NCBI RefSeq assembly: GCF_003335505.1
Contig: NZ_QPEX01000045.1
Coordinates: 620,001 to 684,000, forward strand
Direction: 5' to 3'
DNA: 64,000 bases
Source: Bremerella cremea
GTDB lineage: Bacteria; Planctomycetota; Planctomycetia; Pirellulales; Pirellulaceae
How positions within the stretch are numbered: the stretch's first letter is position 1; each line of letters begins with the position of its first letter. The notes below the pieces were generated by a model, which was given only the letters and a program-made list of their open reading frames with translations, was not told the DNA's origin and made no database searches. Position numbers and translations under genes: made by a program. This document shows, piece by piece, positions 45,363 to 54,619 of the stretch.

Positions 45363-45890
45363 GTGAAGATCACGCAACAAAACGAAGAATTTATCCGCCT
45401 CTATGCCAAGGAAGAATCGCGGCTGAGGCGGTATGTATCGTCGTTGATGGCGGTCTCGGCCGATGTTGACGATGTCATGCAAGAGACGGCGATTGCGCTA
45501 ATGCGGAAATTCGATCAGTACGATTCGGCGCATCCTTTTTTCAATTGGGCGTGTCGCTTTGCGTTGTACGAAGTCTTGCAGCACCGCAAACGCTCGAAGA
45601 CGCAACAGCGTCACTTTTCGGATGAAGTGGTTGAGGCGATCGCCGTCGAATATCAACAGAACACTCGCCAGATCGAAGAAAACAAACAGGCCTTAGCCAC
45701 GTGTATGGGCAAATTGAACGAACAGGATCGCCGCCTCGTCGAACTGCGTTACTTCAGTGAAGAAACGGTCGAGAACCTGGCGAAGCGAATCGAAGAACCG
45801 GTCGCCCGCTTGTATCGCAATCTGGCCAGGATTCGCTACGTGCTGGCCTCGTGCGTTCGTAAGGCCAGTTCCTCGGAGGGCAACGTATGA
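45363..45890 (+). CDS. ECF-type RNA polymerase sigma factor
   Basis: The 175-residue protein has a sigma-70 region 2 ('YAKEESRLRRYVSSLM', 'DVDDVMQETAIALMRKFDQYD' and 'PFFNWACRFALYEVLQHRKRSK') and region 4 ('LNEQDRRLVELRYFSEETVENLA', 'PVARLYRNLARIRYVLASCV'). Planctomycete ECF groups commonly sit with FecR-like genes. The start is GTG at 45363 with AAAAGGAAA upstream. Its stop overlaps the ATG of the FecR gene as ATGA, so translation is coupled. It probably controls the downstream cluster and senses its signal through the FecR protein. Confidence 0.92.
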   Translation: MKITQQNEEFIRLYAKEESRLRRYVSSLMAVSADVDDVMQETAIALMRKFDQYDSAHPFFNWACRFALYEVLQHRKRSKTQQRHFSDEVVEAIAVEYQQNTRQIEENKQALATCMGKLNEQDRRLVELRYFSEETVENLAKRIEEPVARLYRNLARIRYVLASCVRKASSSEGNV

Positions 45891-47575
45891 GCGGCAAACA
45901 ACCATTGCCCCGTGAACGTGAGCTAGGAGACCTGATTGCTGCCCTGATCGATGGTTCGATTACGGACGATCAATTCACCTTGCTCGATCAACACTTGACT
46001 AGCGATCCGGCAGCTCGACGTTTGTATCTTGAATACCTGCAAGTTCACGAAGACCTTCCCGACGTGGCTTTTCATCTAGGCAATCTTGCCGAGAGCGAAC
46101 TGGCGGAACCAGCCACGGCATCTTCCGCTTCCGCCAAAGGCCCGCCAAAGATAACGAACTGGCAGACAGGCTTGGCAATTGCGCTGCTGTTGCCGCTGAC
46201 GCTCTTAACAGGGATGTTCGTTTCACACCGAGACAAGCCGGTTGCCTTCAACCAGCAACCACGTGCCCCGCAAGCCCCGATTTCTCCGACCTCAGGCGTT
46301 CGTTTCTCTAGCATGGCTCGGGCCAAGTTTTTTGGAGAACTTCCGCCAGCGATTGACGCTACGCCAATCCCCAAACGCGATTACATACTGATCGAAGGGC
46401 AAGTCGAGCTAAAGTTTCCGCGCGGGGCGAAGGCCATTATCGAAGGGCCAGCCGTGTTTCGCGTGCTTACCGGCGAACGAATGGCAATCGATGTCGGACG
46501 CTGTAGTGTCCATGCTCCGGATGGCGCAGAAGGCTTTCAGGTCGATACGCCTGACGTAAATATTGTCGACCGTGGCACCCGTTTCTCGGTCGATGTGCTT
46601 GAATCGAATGTCACCGATGTTCAAGTTGTAGAAGGTGCTGCGGATGTCTATCGGAAACGAGAGTCGAACAACGATGCCGAGCAAGATTTTCAATTGCGGT
46701 TAAAGCCTGCCGACGCCTGGAGATTTTCCTTTCCCGATCCTTCCTCGCCCAAACCGTTGTCGTTCAATCCCAATCACTACCAGTCCCACTTGCCTGATCG
46801 AATCATCTCTTACGAAGCAAGCACGAACCATTCCGGCAGTGCCGAGAATCTGCAAAGCATCACGGTTCAGCGTGGCGGCAAGACCTATCAATTCCCGGTG
46901 GAAGACCTGATTCCCTCGCACGTGACTTGGTTTCACGCGCAGACGAGTCACGGCTATTTAATTGGCGAGAGAAAGCTTCCCCAGCACTACGCCGATTTTG
47001 CCCGTGACCAAAGCATTCGCACTGGCGTCATCAACATTGGCGGCAGCCGTCAGCCGTTGACCTCGAATCCCGATCTAACTATCGACGAAAGTACCGGTGA
47101 GTTCGGCACGCCAGGCATGGCAGTCCAGTTCGCGCGTCCGGTGCGTAATGGACCAGGGGCGGATGTGGTGTTCTGCGAGTTGCAAACGTTTTCCAATCCA
47201 CTACAAGGTGACGCATTCCATATTAGCCCTTTGAAGTTTGAGCCAGGACTTCATTCCCATACCATCACCTCGTATGACCTCACACTCGAATCCCCCGAAT
47301 CGTTGGAAGTTCAACAGTTGTATATTTACCGCTTTGAAGAGCTTCCTCGGTCGCTAGATCAATTGCAAACCTTTCATCATACCCCCATCGCCGATTCGAC
47401 GAAGTTTCGCGCTATCGCCGTGGGGATTGATCTATCTGATTTAGGTTATCCAGAAGGTGCACTGGTAGACGGTTTGTTCTTCCAAGATGCCCTCGACGAC
47501 GACCACATCGTTGATCCCACCTTTATCGCTGGCTTCCCCGACGTTCTATCCGACGATCCCCCTACGGCTCCCTAA
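45887..47575 (+). CDS. FecR-like membrane protein (putative anti-sigma/signal transducer)
   Basis: The 562-residue protein has a short N-terminal helical region ('DQHLTSDPAARRLYLEYLQ'), one membrane segment at about 92-112, and a FecR domain at about 165-270 ('KFPRGAKAIIEGPAVFRVL', 'DVGRCSVHAPDGAEGFQVDT', 'IVDRGTRFSVDV'). FecR-like proteins pass a signal from the envelope to the ECF factor. The large C-terminal region (about 300-562) is extracytoplasmic and unrecognised ('IGGSRQPLTSNPDLTIDEST', 'VVFCELQTFSNPLQGDAFH'). It is the second gene of a sigma–FecR operon. Confidence 0.88.
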   Translation: MSGKQPLPRERELGDLIAALIDGSITDDQFTLLDQHLTSDPAARRLYLEYLQVHEDLPDVAFHLGNLAESELAEPATASSASAKGPPKITNWQTGLAIALLLPLTLLTGMFVSHRDKPVAFNQQPRAPQAPISPTSGVRFSSMARAKFFGELPPAIDATPIPKRDYILIEGQVELKFPRGAKAIIEGPAVFRVLTGERMAIDVGRCSVHAPDGAEGFQVDTPDVNIVDRGTRFSVDVLESNVTDVQVVEGAADVYRKRESNNDAEQDFQLRLKPADAWRFSFPDPSSPKPLSFNPNHYQSHLPDRIISYEASTNHSGSAENLQSITVQRGGKTYQFPVEDLIPSHVTWFHAQTSHGYLIGERKLPQHYADFARDQSIRTGVINIGGSRQPLTSNPDLTIDESTGEFGTPGMAVQFARPVRNGPGADVVFCELQTFSNPLQGDAFHISPLKFEPGLHSHTITSYDLTLESPESLEVQQLYIYRFEELPRSLDQLQTFHHTPIADSTKFRAIAVGIDLSDLGYPEGALVDGLFFQDALDDDHIVDPTFIAGFPDVLSDDPPTAP

Positions 47576-47711
47576 TTCATTTTGTTCTCCTCCCAAGATC
47601 ATTGCCAACGGCTTGTTGGCTGGCGACTTACCTTTCATCAGCTGCCGAAGTTGGCTTTCCTTTCTTCACGTAATCTTACTTTCCTTTCTATTCCTGCTGA
47701 GGCTCCTCACC

Positions 47712-48650
47712 ATGCATCACAAGTTGTCTCCCTCCTCTCGTCTCGGTTTTACCCTGGTAGAACTGTTAGTCGTGATCGCTATTATCGGCGTTCTCATTGC
47801 CTTGCTGCTGCCAGCAGTGCAACAGGCCCGCGAAGCCGCGCGGCGCATGCAGTGTTCTAACAACCTCAAGCAAATGGGGTTGGCTTGTCACAACTATATG
47901 GATACCAACCAAGGCAAACTTCCTCCTGGAACCTACTACAAGCTGAAATCGGGGCAATGGGATTCGCACGGCTGGGCGGTAGCAATCCTTCCCTTCATCG
48001 AACAAAACGCCCTGTACGATGCGTACAACTTCTCAGTCGGTCCCTTAGACACCTCACACGAGAACATCCGTAAAGCGGCCATCAGTGGCTACTTCTGCCC
48101 AAGTTTTGCCGGGCAACAGGTGAACACTTCCAGCGCACTCTATTCCGACGGCGCGATCTTTCCTTACCAAGGAATTGCCGGTGTTTATTTCAACGACACC
48201 ACCCGAGATCAAAGCCTACCGGGCAACGCAGGCCACGGCATGATCACCTCGAACGGGGCCTTCCGCATCAACGGGGAACGCTCGATTGCGGACATCACCG
48301 ATGGCTTGAGTAACACGATCATGATTGGCGACTTCATTCACCGCGATCGGAGCGGCAGTAACAGCGGCTACCCGGGGAACGTGCGCTGCTGGATCGTTGG
48401 CACGACCAATGTCGCTAAAGGCGCGCTTTATAACTTGAAAATCATCTACGAAGACACCATCAACTCGCGTCGCGATCGGGCGAGTGATGGGCTTGCTTTC
48501 AATCACTTGCCGTTTGGCAGCTTCCACCCTGGCGGAGCGAACTTTGCCGCCGTGGATGGAAGCGTTCATTTCCTGCCTGAGACGATCAACTTTGATACCT
48601 ACCGCGCCATTGCCACCGTCAGTGGCGGTGAACCTCTATCGATCCCATAG
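47712..48650 (+). CDS. DUF1559 pilin-like exported protein, copy 2
   Basis: The 312-residue product begins MHHKLSPSSRLGFTLVELLV and shares the pilin-like leader with copy 1; 'LLPAVQQAREAARRM' and the C-terminal 'HPGGANFAAVDGSVHFLPETI' are present. The ATG at 47712 avoids an unlikely N-terminal extension of 75 residues within and after the FecR gene. The same leader is highly conserved at the protein level with different codons, so this is an old duplication. It follows the FecR gene by 136 bases and precedes a lipoprotein gene. Confidence 0.92.
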   Translation: MHHKLSPSSRLGFTLVELLVVIAIIGVLIALLLPAVQQAREAARRMQCSNNLKQMGLACHNYMDTNQGKLPPGTYYKLKSGQWDSHGWAVAILPFIEQNALYDAYNFSVGPLDTSHENIRKAAISGYFCPSFAGQQVNTSSALYSDGAIFPYQGIAGVYFNDTTRDQSLPGNAGHGMITSNGAFRINGERSIADITDGLSNTIMIGDFIHRDRSGSNSGYPGNVRCWIVGTTNVAKGALYNLKIIYEDTINSRRDRASDGLAFNHLPFGSFHPGGANFAAVDGSVHFLPETINFDTYRAIATVSGGEPLSIP

Positions 48651-48749
48651 TCAAACTTTCTTTTCCCACTTTACCCCAACTTAAATTTTGTCGTTGGTCG
48701 TGTCGCACGGTTGTTTGCGGCAGGCCACACGACGAATTCGGAGAAATAT

Positions 48750-49181
48750 ATGCGCCTGTACTACTACGGTTTGATTTGTATTGGCATGGCTATCCTCACG
48801 GCAGGATGCTCGGGACCGAGCCAGCTTGAAACGGCCCCGGTCAAAGGAACCGTGACCTACAAAGGTAAGCCGCTGACATTTGGCAATGTGAGCTTCCGCC
48901 CAGAAGCAGGTTCCCCTTCGACGGGCAAGATCCAAGAGGACGGCACGTTCACGCTTTCGACCTATGGCGATGGCGACGGGGCAATTATCGGCCTCAATCA
49001 GGTTTCGATTATTGCTACCGAACGAGATGCTGGCAAAGAGAAAGAAGCCGATCCCAATACCGAGATGACGGTTTCCAAGTCGATGATCCCCAAGAAGTAC
49101 ACCAGCTTTTCGACCAGCGAACTGACCGCTGAAGTCAAAGCCGGAGACGTCAACAAGTTCACCTTCGAACTGAATGACTAG
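48750..49181 (+). CDS. Small lipoprotein, copy 2
   Basis: CGGAGAAAT precedes the ATG at 48750; the 143-residue product has a lipoprotein signal (ICIGMAILTAGCSGPSQ, Cys in TAGC) and 'VKGTVTYKGKPLTFGNVSFRP', the same carboxypeptidase-regulatory-like plan as the gene at 43409. It is the partner of DUF1559 copy 2. A 7-base inverted repeat precedes it. Function unknown. Confidence 0.82.
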   Translation: MRLYYYGLICIGMAILTAGCSGPSQLETAPVKGTVTYKGKPLTFGNVSFRPEAGSPSTGKIQEDGTFTLSTYGDGDGAIIGLNQVSIIATERDAGKEKEADPNTEMTVSKSMIPKKYTSFSTSELTAEVKAGDVNKFTFELND

Positions 49182-49273
49182 CAAGCTGTTAGAAGTTTGC
49201 TCCCCTTGCCCGCCTCGCCTCTTCTTCGATCGATTCCCGCCTGAACTTTGTTTGAGATTGGAAAGTTTTTCCC

Positions 49274-52200
49274 ATGACACCCCTACGCCGAATGACAGTC
49301 GCGTTACTTCTGGGCTTGGCGATTTTGCTACCTAGCGTTGCAACCGCCGGGACCGCCGATCAGTCCCTCGCCAGTTGGAAAATCGGCCCCCAAACGGCTG
49401 CGTCACTTCGTTCGGTAGGGGGCGTCCACCCAAATGCGGAAGGCCCTCGTCCTCCCAGCTTTCCGGACTTTCCGAGCGATAACCCAGCGGTCAGCTTCGC
49501 TGGCAACGGAGCACGCTACATCGTGGCCGACCCCGGCGAGGGAAGCGTTTACGATTTCACCAACGGCGATGAAATCACGTTAGAAGCCTGGGTGAACGTC
49601 AAAGAATTGCGCGAAGGAGAAACGGCCTATATCATTGGCAAAGGCAGAACGGGGAAAGGTGGCTTTTCGGCGAATAATCAAAATTGGGCGCTGCGAATTC
49701 GTGGCATCGATGGCACCGCTCGAGTCAATTTCCTGTTCGCCACACCGCCCGGTGCTGGCTCTCGCGATCCGTGGCATCGTTTTACAACGCATGCTGGCTT
49801 TCGTCCTCGTAGCGGTTGGCATCATATCGCTGTGACCTACCGGTTCGGAGATCCTACCAGCATCGGGGCTTGGCTCGACGGGCAAAAATTCCCTGGTTTT
49901 TGGGATATGGGAGGCCCCACCCAAGCGGCTCCGGTTAACGACAACGATGACGTGTGGATCGGTTCGTCGATGAACGGTTCGGCAGGTGCCAGCTTTCGCG
50001 GCCTCCTCGATTCCGTCGCCATTCATCGTCAGGTGCTCGCGGATAAAACGTTGCAAGAACGTTTTCATCGCGTGGGAGAACCGATCATCATCGGGCCTGA
50101 GCCGGAAGTGATGCCGCAGCTTGGCATCCTTCCTTCCGATGAAGTTCAAGTCACTTTTCACGAAGGCTTTCCTACGCACGATCGCTGGTTAATGACCGAC
50201 GAGCTATGGCCTGACGTGGCCGATACTTGGAAGGGGGAAGCCTTTCTGCTCGACCGTTTGCCCCTGCGTTACGATAGCTGGGGCATTCGCGACGCCTGGA
50301 AAGCTCCGGTTGTTGTTCGCATGGCCAGCGATGTCGTCCTGCCCTCAGGCGATCACACCCTGCTCATGCGTGCTCGCGGCTTGGCCAGAGTATGGGTCGA
50401 TGGGCAACTTATCGCCAAGACCGAGCCACTTACCGGTTCGCCGGATGGCGAAGAAGCGATTACCCCAGTCTCCGCTCCTCCAGCCCCAGGGCATCGTGCC
50501 AAGTGGCATCGCTGCCAAGAGGTGACCGGCAACGTCTCAATCAAATCCGCAAGCCCGGTTCGCGTGGTGGTCGAAGCGATCGCTGGCGGCAAGAGCTTCA
50601 AGGTCGAGCCAGGCGAACTCACCTTGGCGATCAGTACCGATCAAGGGAAATCGTTTCAGGTTCTGCGACCAGCCGGCCTAGCCGGCGATCCCTTGCCACT
50701 GACCGACGATGCGGTGGAGGCCGAACTATCTCGGATCGCGGCTTCCTTAGATCAACAAAACGACCAGGCACGCCACACCGCCTCGGCCAGTCAAGACGCG
50801 TTCTGGCAAAAGCGACATGCGGCTGCCCAGCAATGGGTCGCCCAACATCCGCAGCCGAGTGTGCCATCCACCAAGGTGGCCACCCATAACCCGATCGACG
50901 CGTTCATTGTGGCGCGTCTCGAAGAGATTGAATCGCGCCCCGATAACACGCCAGAGGAACTGGCCAATCACTTTCATAGCAAGGTTCTCCCAATCCTGAA
51001 AAGCGAGTGCATTCGTTGCCACGGCGAGAAAGACAAGGGAGGCCTCGCCCTGAATTCGCGTGAGCTGGCCATCGAAGGGGGTTACTCTGGCGAACCAGCC
51101 ATCGCCCCAGGCAATCCGCATGCGAGTGAAATGATCAAACGAATGCGAACGCACGATGAAGAACTTCGCATGCCACCAACCGGCAACCCACTCTCAGAAG
51201 AGAAGATTCAAATCCTCGAAAAGTGGATCACCGACGGTGCGAAGTGGCCGGAAGTTCGCCTCAACGCCACACAAACGACACGTGCTCCACTGGTCGATGA
51301 TGTCACGTTCCTTCGCCGGGCTTATCTCGATACGGTGGGCGTGGTTCCCTCGGCAGAGGAAGCCCGAGCCTTTCTGGCCGATACGTCGCCCGGCAAACGC
51401 GAAGCGTTAATCGATCGCCTATTGAACGATCCACGCTGGGCCGATCATTGGGTGAGCTATTGGCAAGATCTGTTGGCCGAAAACCCCACCATGATCAACG
51501 CGACCCTCAACAGCACCGGCCCATTCCGCTGGTTTTTGCACGACTCGCTACGAGACGACAAGCCACTTGATCGCATGGTGACCGAGTTGTTGATGATGCG
51601 TGGCAGCGCCGCCGAGGGAGGCAGCGCCGGGTTTGCCCAAGCGGCTCAAAATGATTCCCCATTCGCCGCCAAGGGGCACGTTGTGGCCAGTGCTTTCCTG
51701 GGGATCGAGATGCAATGTGCTCGTTGTCACGACTCCCCCTATCACTCGACCACCCAGCGCGACCTTTACTCGCTCGCGGCGATGTTCTCGCGCAGTTCGG
51801 TGACGGTGCCGAAGTCGAGTACCGTTCCTCCTGGTTTCTTCGAGGCCAAGCAGCGTGAATCGTTGATTCAAGTTACCTTGAAACCAGGCGAGCCCGTCAC
51901 GCCGACATGGCCGTTTGCGAAAACGACCGGTGCCGCAGATAACGACACACTCCGGCAATTGATGCAAAACCCCAGCGACACACGCGAGAAGCTGGCCACC
52001 TTGGTCACCGCACCTCAGAACACGCGTTTCGCCCAGGTCGTAGCCAACCGGGTGTGGCGACGGCTTATCGGGGCTGGCATCGTCGAATCCCCCTACGATT
52101 GGGAAGGCAATCCGCCAAGTCACCCAGAGTTGCTCGATTGGCTGGGCAAAGAGCTTGTGGCTAATAACTACGACATCAAGCACCTCACTCGCGTGATCAT

Positions 52201-53008
52201 GACCTCGGATCTTTACCAACAAGAGGCCATTGGCTGGAACTTGGATGCCGATCCTCAGCAGCGTTTGTTCAATGCCCCGGATCGTCGCCGCATGACGGCC
52301 GAGCAGATTGTCGACTCGTTCTACACAGCGACTGGTTGCCAAATGAGTGTCGAACGGATGACACTCGATCCGGATGGACGCCGGACCGCGAGTAGCCGCA
52401 ATTCTTTTGGCTTTCCGACGCGCAGTTGGATGTTCGTCAGCATGTCAAACGAGCGTGATCGCCCGAGCTTGACGTTCCCTTATGCAGCCATGGTAACCGA
52501 AGTGCTGACTGCGTTTGGCTGGTCTGCCGAGCGTCAAACGCCGAAGACCGACCGCGAAACCGATCCCAATGTGCGCCAGCCTGCCGTGATGGCGAACAGC
52601 AATTTAACCATCTGGCTAACAAAAGCTTCGCACGGCAGCGTCCTGGCCGATCTGGCGGTTGAAGCCAAGTCGCCCGAGGCACTGGTCGATTCCATTTTCC
52701 TACGAATGCTGAGCCGCTATCCCACTTCCCAAGAGAAGGAGATTTTTCGACCACGTCTAGCAGAAGGTTTTTCGGACCGAATGGTTCCCGAAGATCAAAT
52801 CATGCGCCCCGCCCCCCTGCCCCGTTTGCCCCAGGTGACGTGGTCGAATCACTTGCGTTCCGAAGCGAATACGATTCAGCAAGAGCACGCAGCACGTGTC
52901 CGCCAAGGCCCGCCAGGGGATCCTCGTTTGAATCCCCAGTGGCGTCAGCGTTATGAAGACTTCGTCTGGAGTATCGCCAACTTACGCGAGTTCGTCTGGA
53001 TGCCCTAA
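49274..53008 (+). CDS. Planctomycete cytochrome protein with LamG, DUF1549 and DUF1553 domains
   Basis: The 1244-residue exported protein has a signal peptide (ALLLGLAILLPSVATAG). Residues about 50-265 are a LamG-type carbohydrate-binding jelly roll ('DEITLEAWVNVKEL', 'WHHIAVTYRFGDPTS'). A planctomycete cytochrome-c domain has Cys579-I-R-C-His583 ('CIRCHGEKDKGGLALNS'). DUF1549 ('RRAYLDTVGVVPSAEEARAF') follows with a second heme-like motif at 815-819 (CARCH), then DUF1553 ('TRVIMTSDLYQQEA', 'NAPDRRRMTAEQIVDSF'). The family is thought to work outside the cytoplasm in polysaccharide use, but its reaction is unproven. A DUF1501 gene follows 62 bases later, the usual partner. Confidence 0.93.
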   Translation: MTPLRRMTVALLLGLAILLPSVATAGTADQSLASWKIGPQTAASLRSVGGVHPNAEGPRPPSFPDFPSDNPAVSFAGNGARYIVADPGEGSVYDFTNGDEITLEAWVNVKELREGETAYIIGKGRTGKGGFSANNQNWALRIRGIDGTARVNFLFATPPGAGSRDPWHRFTTHAGFRPRSGWHHIAVTYRFGDPTSIGAWLDGQKFPGFWDMGGPTQAAPVNDNDDVWIGSSMNGSAGASFRGLLDSVAIHRQVLADKTLQERFHRVGEPIIIGPEPEVMPQLGILPSDEVQVTFHEGFPTHDRWLMTDELWPDVADTWKGEAFLLDRLPLRYDSWGIRDAWKAPVVVRMASDVVLPSGDHTLLMRARGLARVWVDGQLIAKTEPLTGSPDGEEAITPVSAPPAPGHRAKWHRCQEVTGNVSIKSASPVRVVVEAIAGGKSFKVEPGELTLAISTDQGKSFQVLRPAGLAGDPLPLTDDAVEAELSRIAASLDQQNDQARHTASASQDAFWQKRHAAAQQWVAQHPQPSVPSTKVATHNPIDAFIVARLEEIESRPDNTPEELANHFHSKVLPILKSECIRCHGEKDKGGLALNSRELAIEGGYSGEPAIAPGNPHASEMIKRMRTHDEELRMPPTGNPLSEEKIQILEKWITDGAKWPEVRLNATQTTRAPLVDDVTFLRRAYLDTVGVVPSAEEARAFLADTSPGKREALIDRLLNDPRWADHWVSYWQDLLAENPTMINATLNSTGPFRWFLHDSLRDDKPLDRMVTELLMMRGSAAEGGSAGFAQAAQNDSPFAAKGHVVASAFLGIEMQCARCHDSPYHSTTQRDLYSLAAMFSRSSVTVPKSSTVPPGFFEAKQRESLIQVTLKPGEPVTPTWPFAKTTGAADNDTLRQLMQNPSDTREKLATLVTAPQNTRFAQVVANRVWRRLIGAGIVESPYDWEGNPPSHPELLDWLGKELVANNYDIKHLTRVIMTSDLYQQEAIGWNLDADPQQRLFNAPDRRRMTAEQIVDSFYTATGCQMSVERMTLDPDGRRTASSRNSFGFPTRSWMFVSMSNERDRPSLTFPYAAMVTEVLTAFGWSAERQTPKTDRETDPNVRQPAVMANSNLTIWLTKASHGSVLADLAVEAKSPEALVDSIFLRMLSRYPTSQEKEIFRPRLAEGFSDRMVPEDQIMRPAPLPRLPQVTWSNHLRSEANTIQQEHAARVRQGPPGDPRLNPQWRQRYEDFVWSIANLREFVWMP

Positions 53009-53070
53009 TACCCAGCCCGCAACGATGCGCTTCCCCATTCATCTCACCCTTGCCTACGAGGATCGAGGAT

Positions 53071-54360
53071 ATGTTTTCTTCTCATCACTTTAGTCGACGC
53101 GAATTTCTGGCAGCCAGCTTGACCGCAGCCGGTGTGGCAGCAGCCCCTGCTTGGGGTGCCAATGCGCCGGCGCTGATCCAGGGGCAAGCCGAGCATGTCA
53201 TATCGATTTGGCTGGGAGGGGGCATGGGGCAGATCGACACGTTCGATCCCAAACGCAAAGGCGATCCTGCCAAAAAGCAAGCAGGGGCCTATTACGACAG
53301 CATTCCGACCGCCGTCAACGAGGTCGAAGTCTGTGAACACCTTCCCCAAGTCGCTCAGGTGATGGATCGCCTGACGGCGGTTCGCACGGTCCATCATTCC
53401 GTGATCGACGAACATGCGGCGGCCACCAACTGGATGCACGTCGGCCGTCCGGTCAGCGGAACGGTCGTCTATCCTTCGCTCGGCTCGATCATCGCCCACG
53501 AGCGGGGCGCGGCATCTGACGCGGCCCCTCCTTATGTGTTGATCGGCTACCCGAACAGTTCGCGCGGCCCAGGCTTCTTGGGCGCCCAGCATAGTTATCT
53601 TTACCTAACGGAAACGGGACGCGGGCCAGCCGGGCTTTCCCGTCACGATACCATCACGCCACAGCGTCAGACTCTACGCGAGACTTACTTAAACGAATTA
53701 CGCGCGGTCCAATCGCCAACCAATGACAAGCGTCTGCAAGACTACGATGCCGCCGCCAAGTTGAGTATGCGCTTAAGTGGGCCCGAGTTCATGCGGAGTT
53801 TTGAACTCGCCAACGAACCAGCTCAACTGCGTGAAAGCTACGGCGGCGAGTTCGGCCAGCGTTGTCTTCTTGCGCGGCGCCTAGTCGAACGAGGTGTTCG
53901 CTTTATCGAGGTCTCTCACAATCTCAACTTCCTGAACGGGGCTGGCTGGGATGTCCACAATCGTGGGATTCTCGATCAGCATAAACTGATTCAAGAGATG
54001 GACGCCGCCGTGGCCACGTTGATTCTCGACCTAGAATCACACAAACTGCTAGACAAAACATTGGTGGTCATCACCACTGAATTTGGTCGTCCGCCGCAAT
54101 TCGACGGTGGTGGCGGGCGTGGCCATCAAAGCTCGACGTTTACCTGTGTACTGGCTGGCGGCGGCTTGAAACATCAAGGTGCCTACGATGTAACCGACGA
54201 ACTATCGCAAAAAATCGTCGCCGACCCGGTCTCTGTCCCCGACTTCTTCGCGACGATCCACGCTGCGGTCGGCATCGACTACACCAAGTCGCTCTTCGAC
54301 GGAGACCGCCCGGTACCAATCACCGACGGCGGGCACCCCATTGCCAAACTGTTCGGCTAA
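53071..54360 (+). CDS. DUF1501 Tat-exported protein
   Basis: GAGGATCGAGG precedes the ATG at 53071. The 429-residue protein has a twin-arginine signal ('FSRREFLAASLTAAGVAAA') and is a member of the sulfatase-like alkaline-phosphatase superfamily DUF1501: 'VISIWLGGGMGQIDTFDPK', 'SVIDEHAAATNWMHVGRPV', 'VVITTEFGRPPQFD' and 'GRGHQSSTFTCVLAGGG'. DUF1501 genes follow DUF1549/1553 genes in most planctomycete genomes. The two proteins are probably exported by different routes (Sec and Tat) and then act together. Confidence 0.93.
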   Translation: MFSSHHFSRREFLAASLTAAGVAAAPAWGANAPALIQGQAEHVISIWLGGGMGQIDTFDPKRKGDPAKKQAGAYYDSIPTAVNEVEVCEHLPQVAQVMDRLTAVRTVHHSVIDEHAAATNWMHVGRPVSGTVVYPSLGSIIAHERGAASDAAPPYVLIGYPNSSRGPGFLGAQHSYLYLTETGRGPAGLSRHDTITPQRQTLRETYLNELRAVQSPTNDKRLQDYDAAAKLSMRLSGPEFMRSFELANEPAQLRESYGGEFGQRCLLARRLVERGVRFIEVSHNLNFLNGAGWDVHNRGILDQHKLIQEMDAAVATLILDLESHKLLDKTLVVITTEFGRPPQFDGGGGRGHQSSTFTCVLAGGGLKHQGAYDVTDELSQKIVADPVSVPDFFATIHAAVGIDYTKSLFDGDRPVPITDGGHPIAKLFG

Positions 54361-54619
54361 AAGCTCCTCAAGAGACTTTTTTGCGCGGTCGAGACCACTC
54401 CTTTGGCCGCGCTGCGAAATCAATTTGCCCTCAAGCGGTCGCCGTTCTCCGGCTGGGCTTCCTCTCTACAACCTCTCTGCCCGCGCACGAAGTTTAGTCT
54501 TTTAGTGGCCAAGGGCTTCTGAAGAGGTTATGCTGCGAACTATCGCGATGGTGATGTCAGGAGATATCACGATCACAATCCCCCCTATTTCCCGCCTAGA
54601 TAATCGACAGGTGTCAACA

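Noticed and set aside
54383..54412. Hairpin GCGCGGTC/GGCCGCGC after the DUF1501 gene as a terminator
   Set aside because: No T-run follows on the plus strand; a role is not supported.
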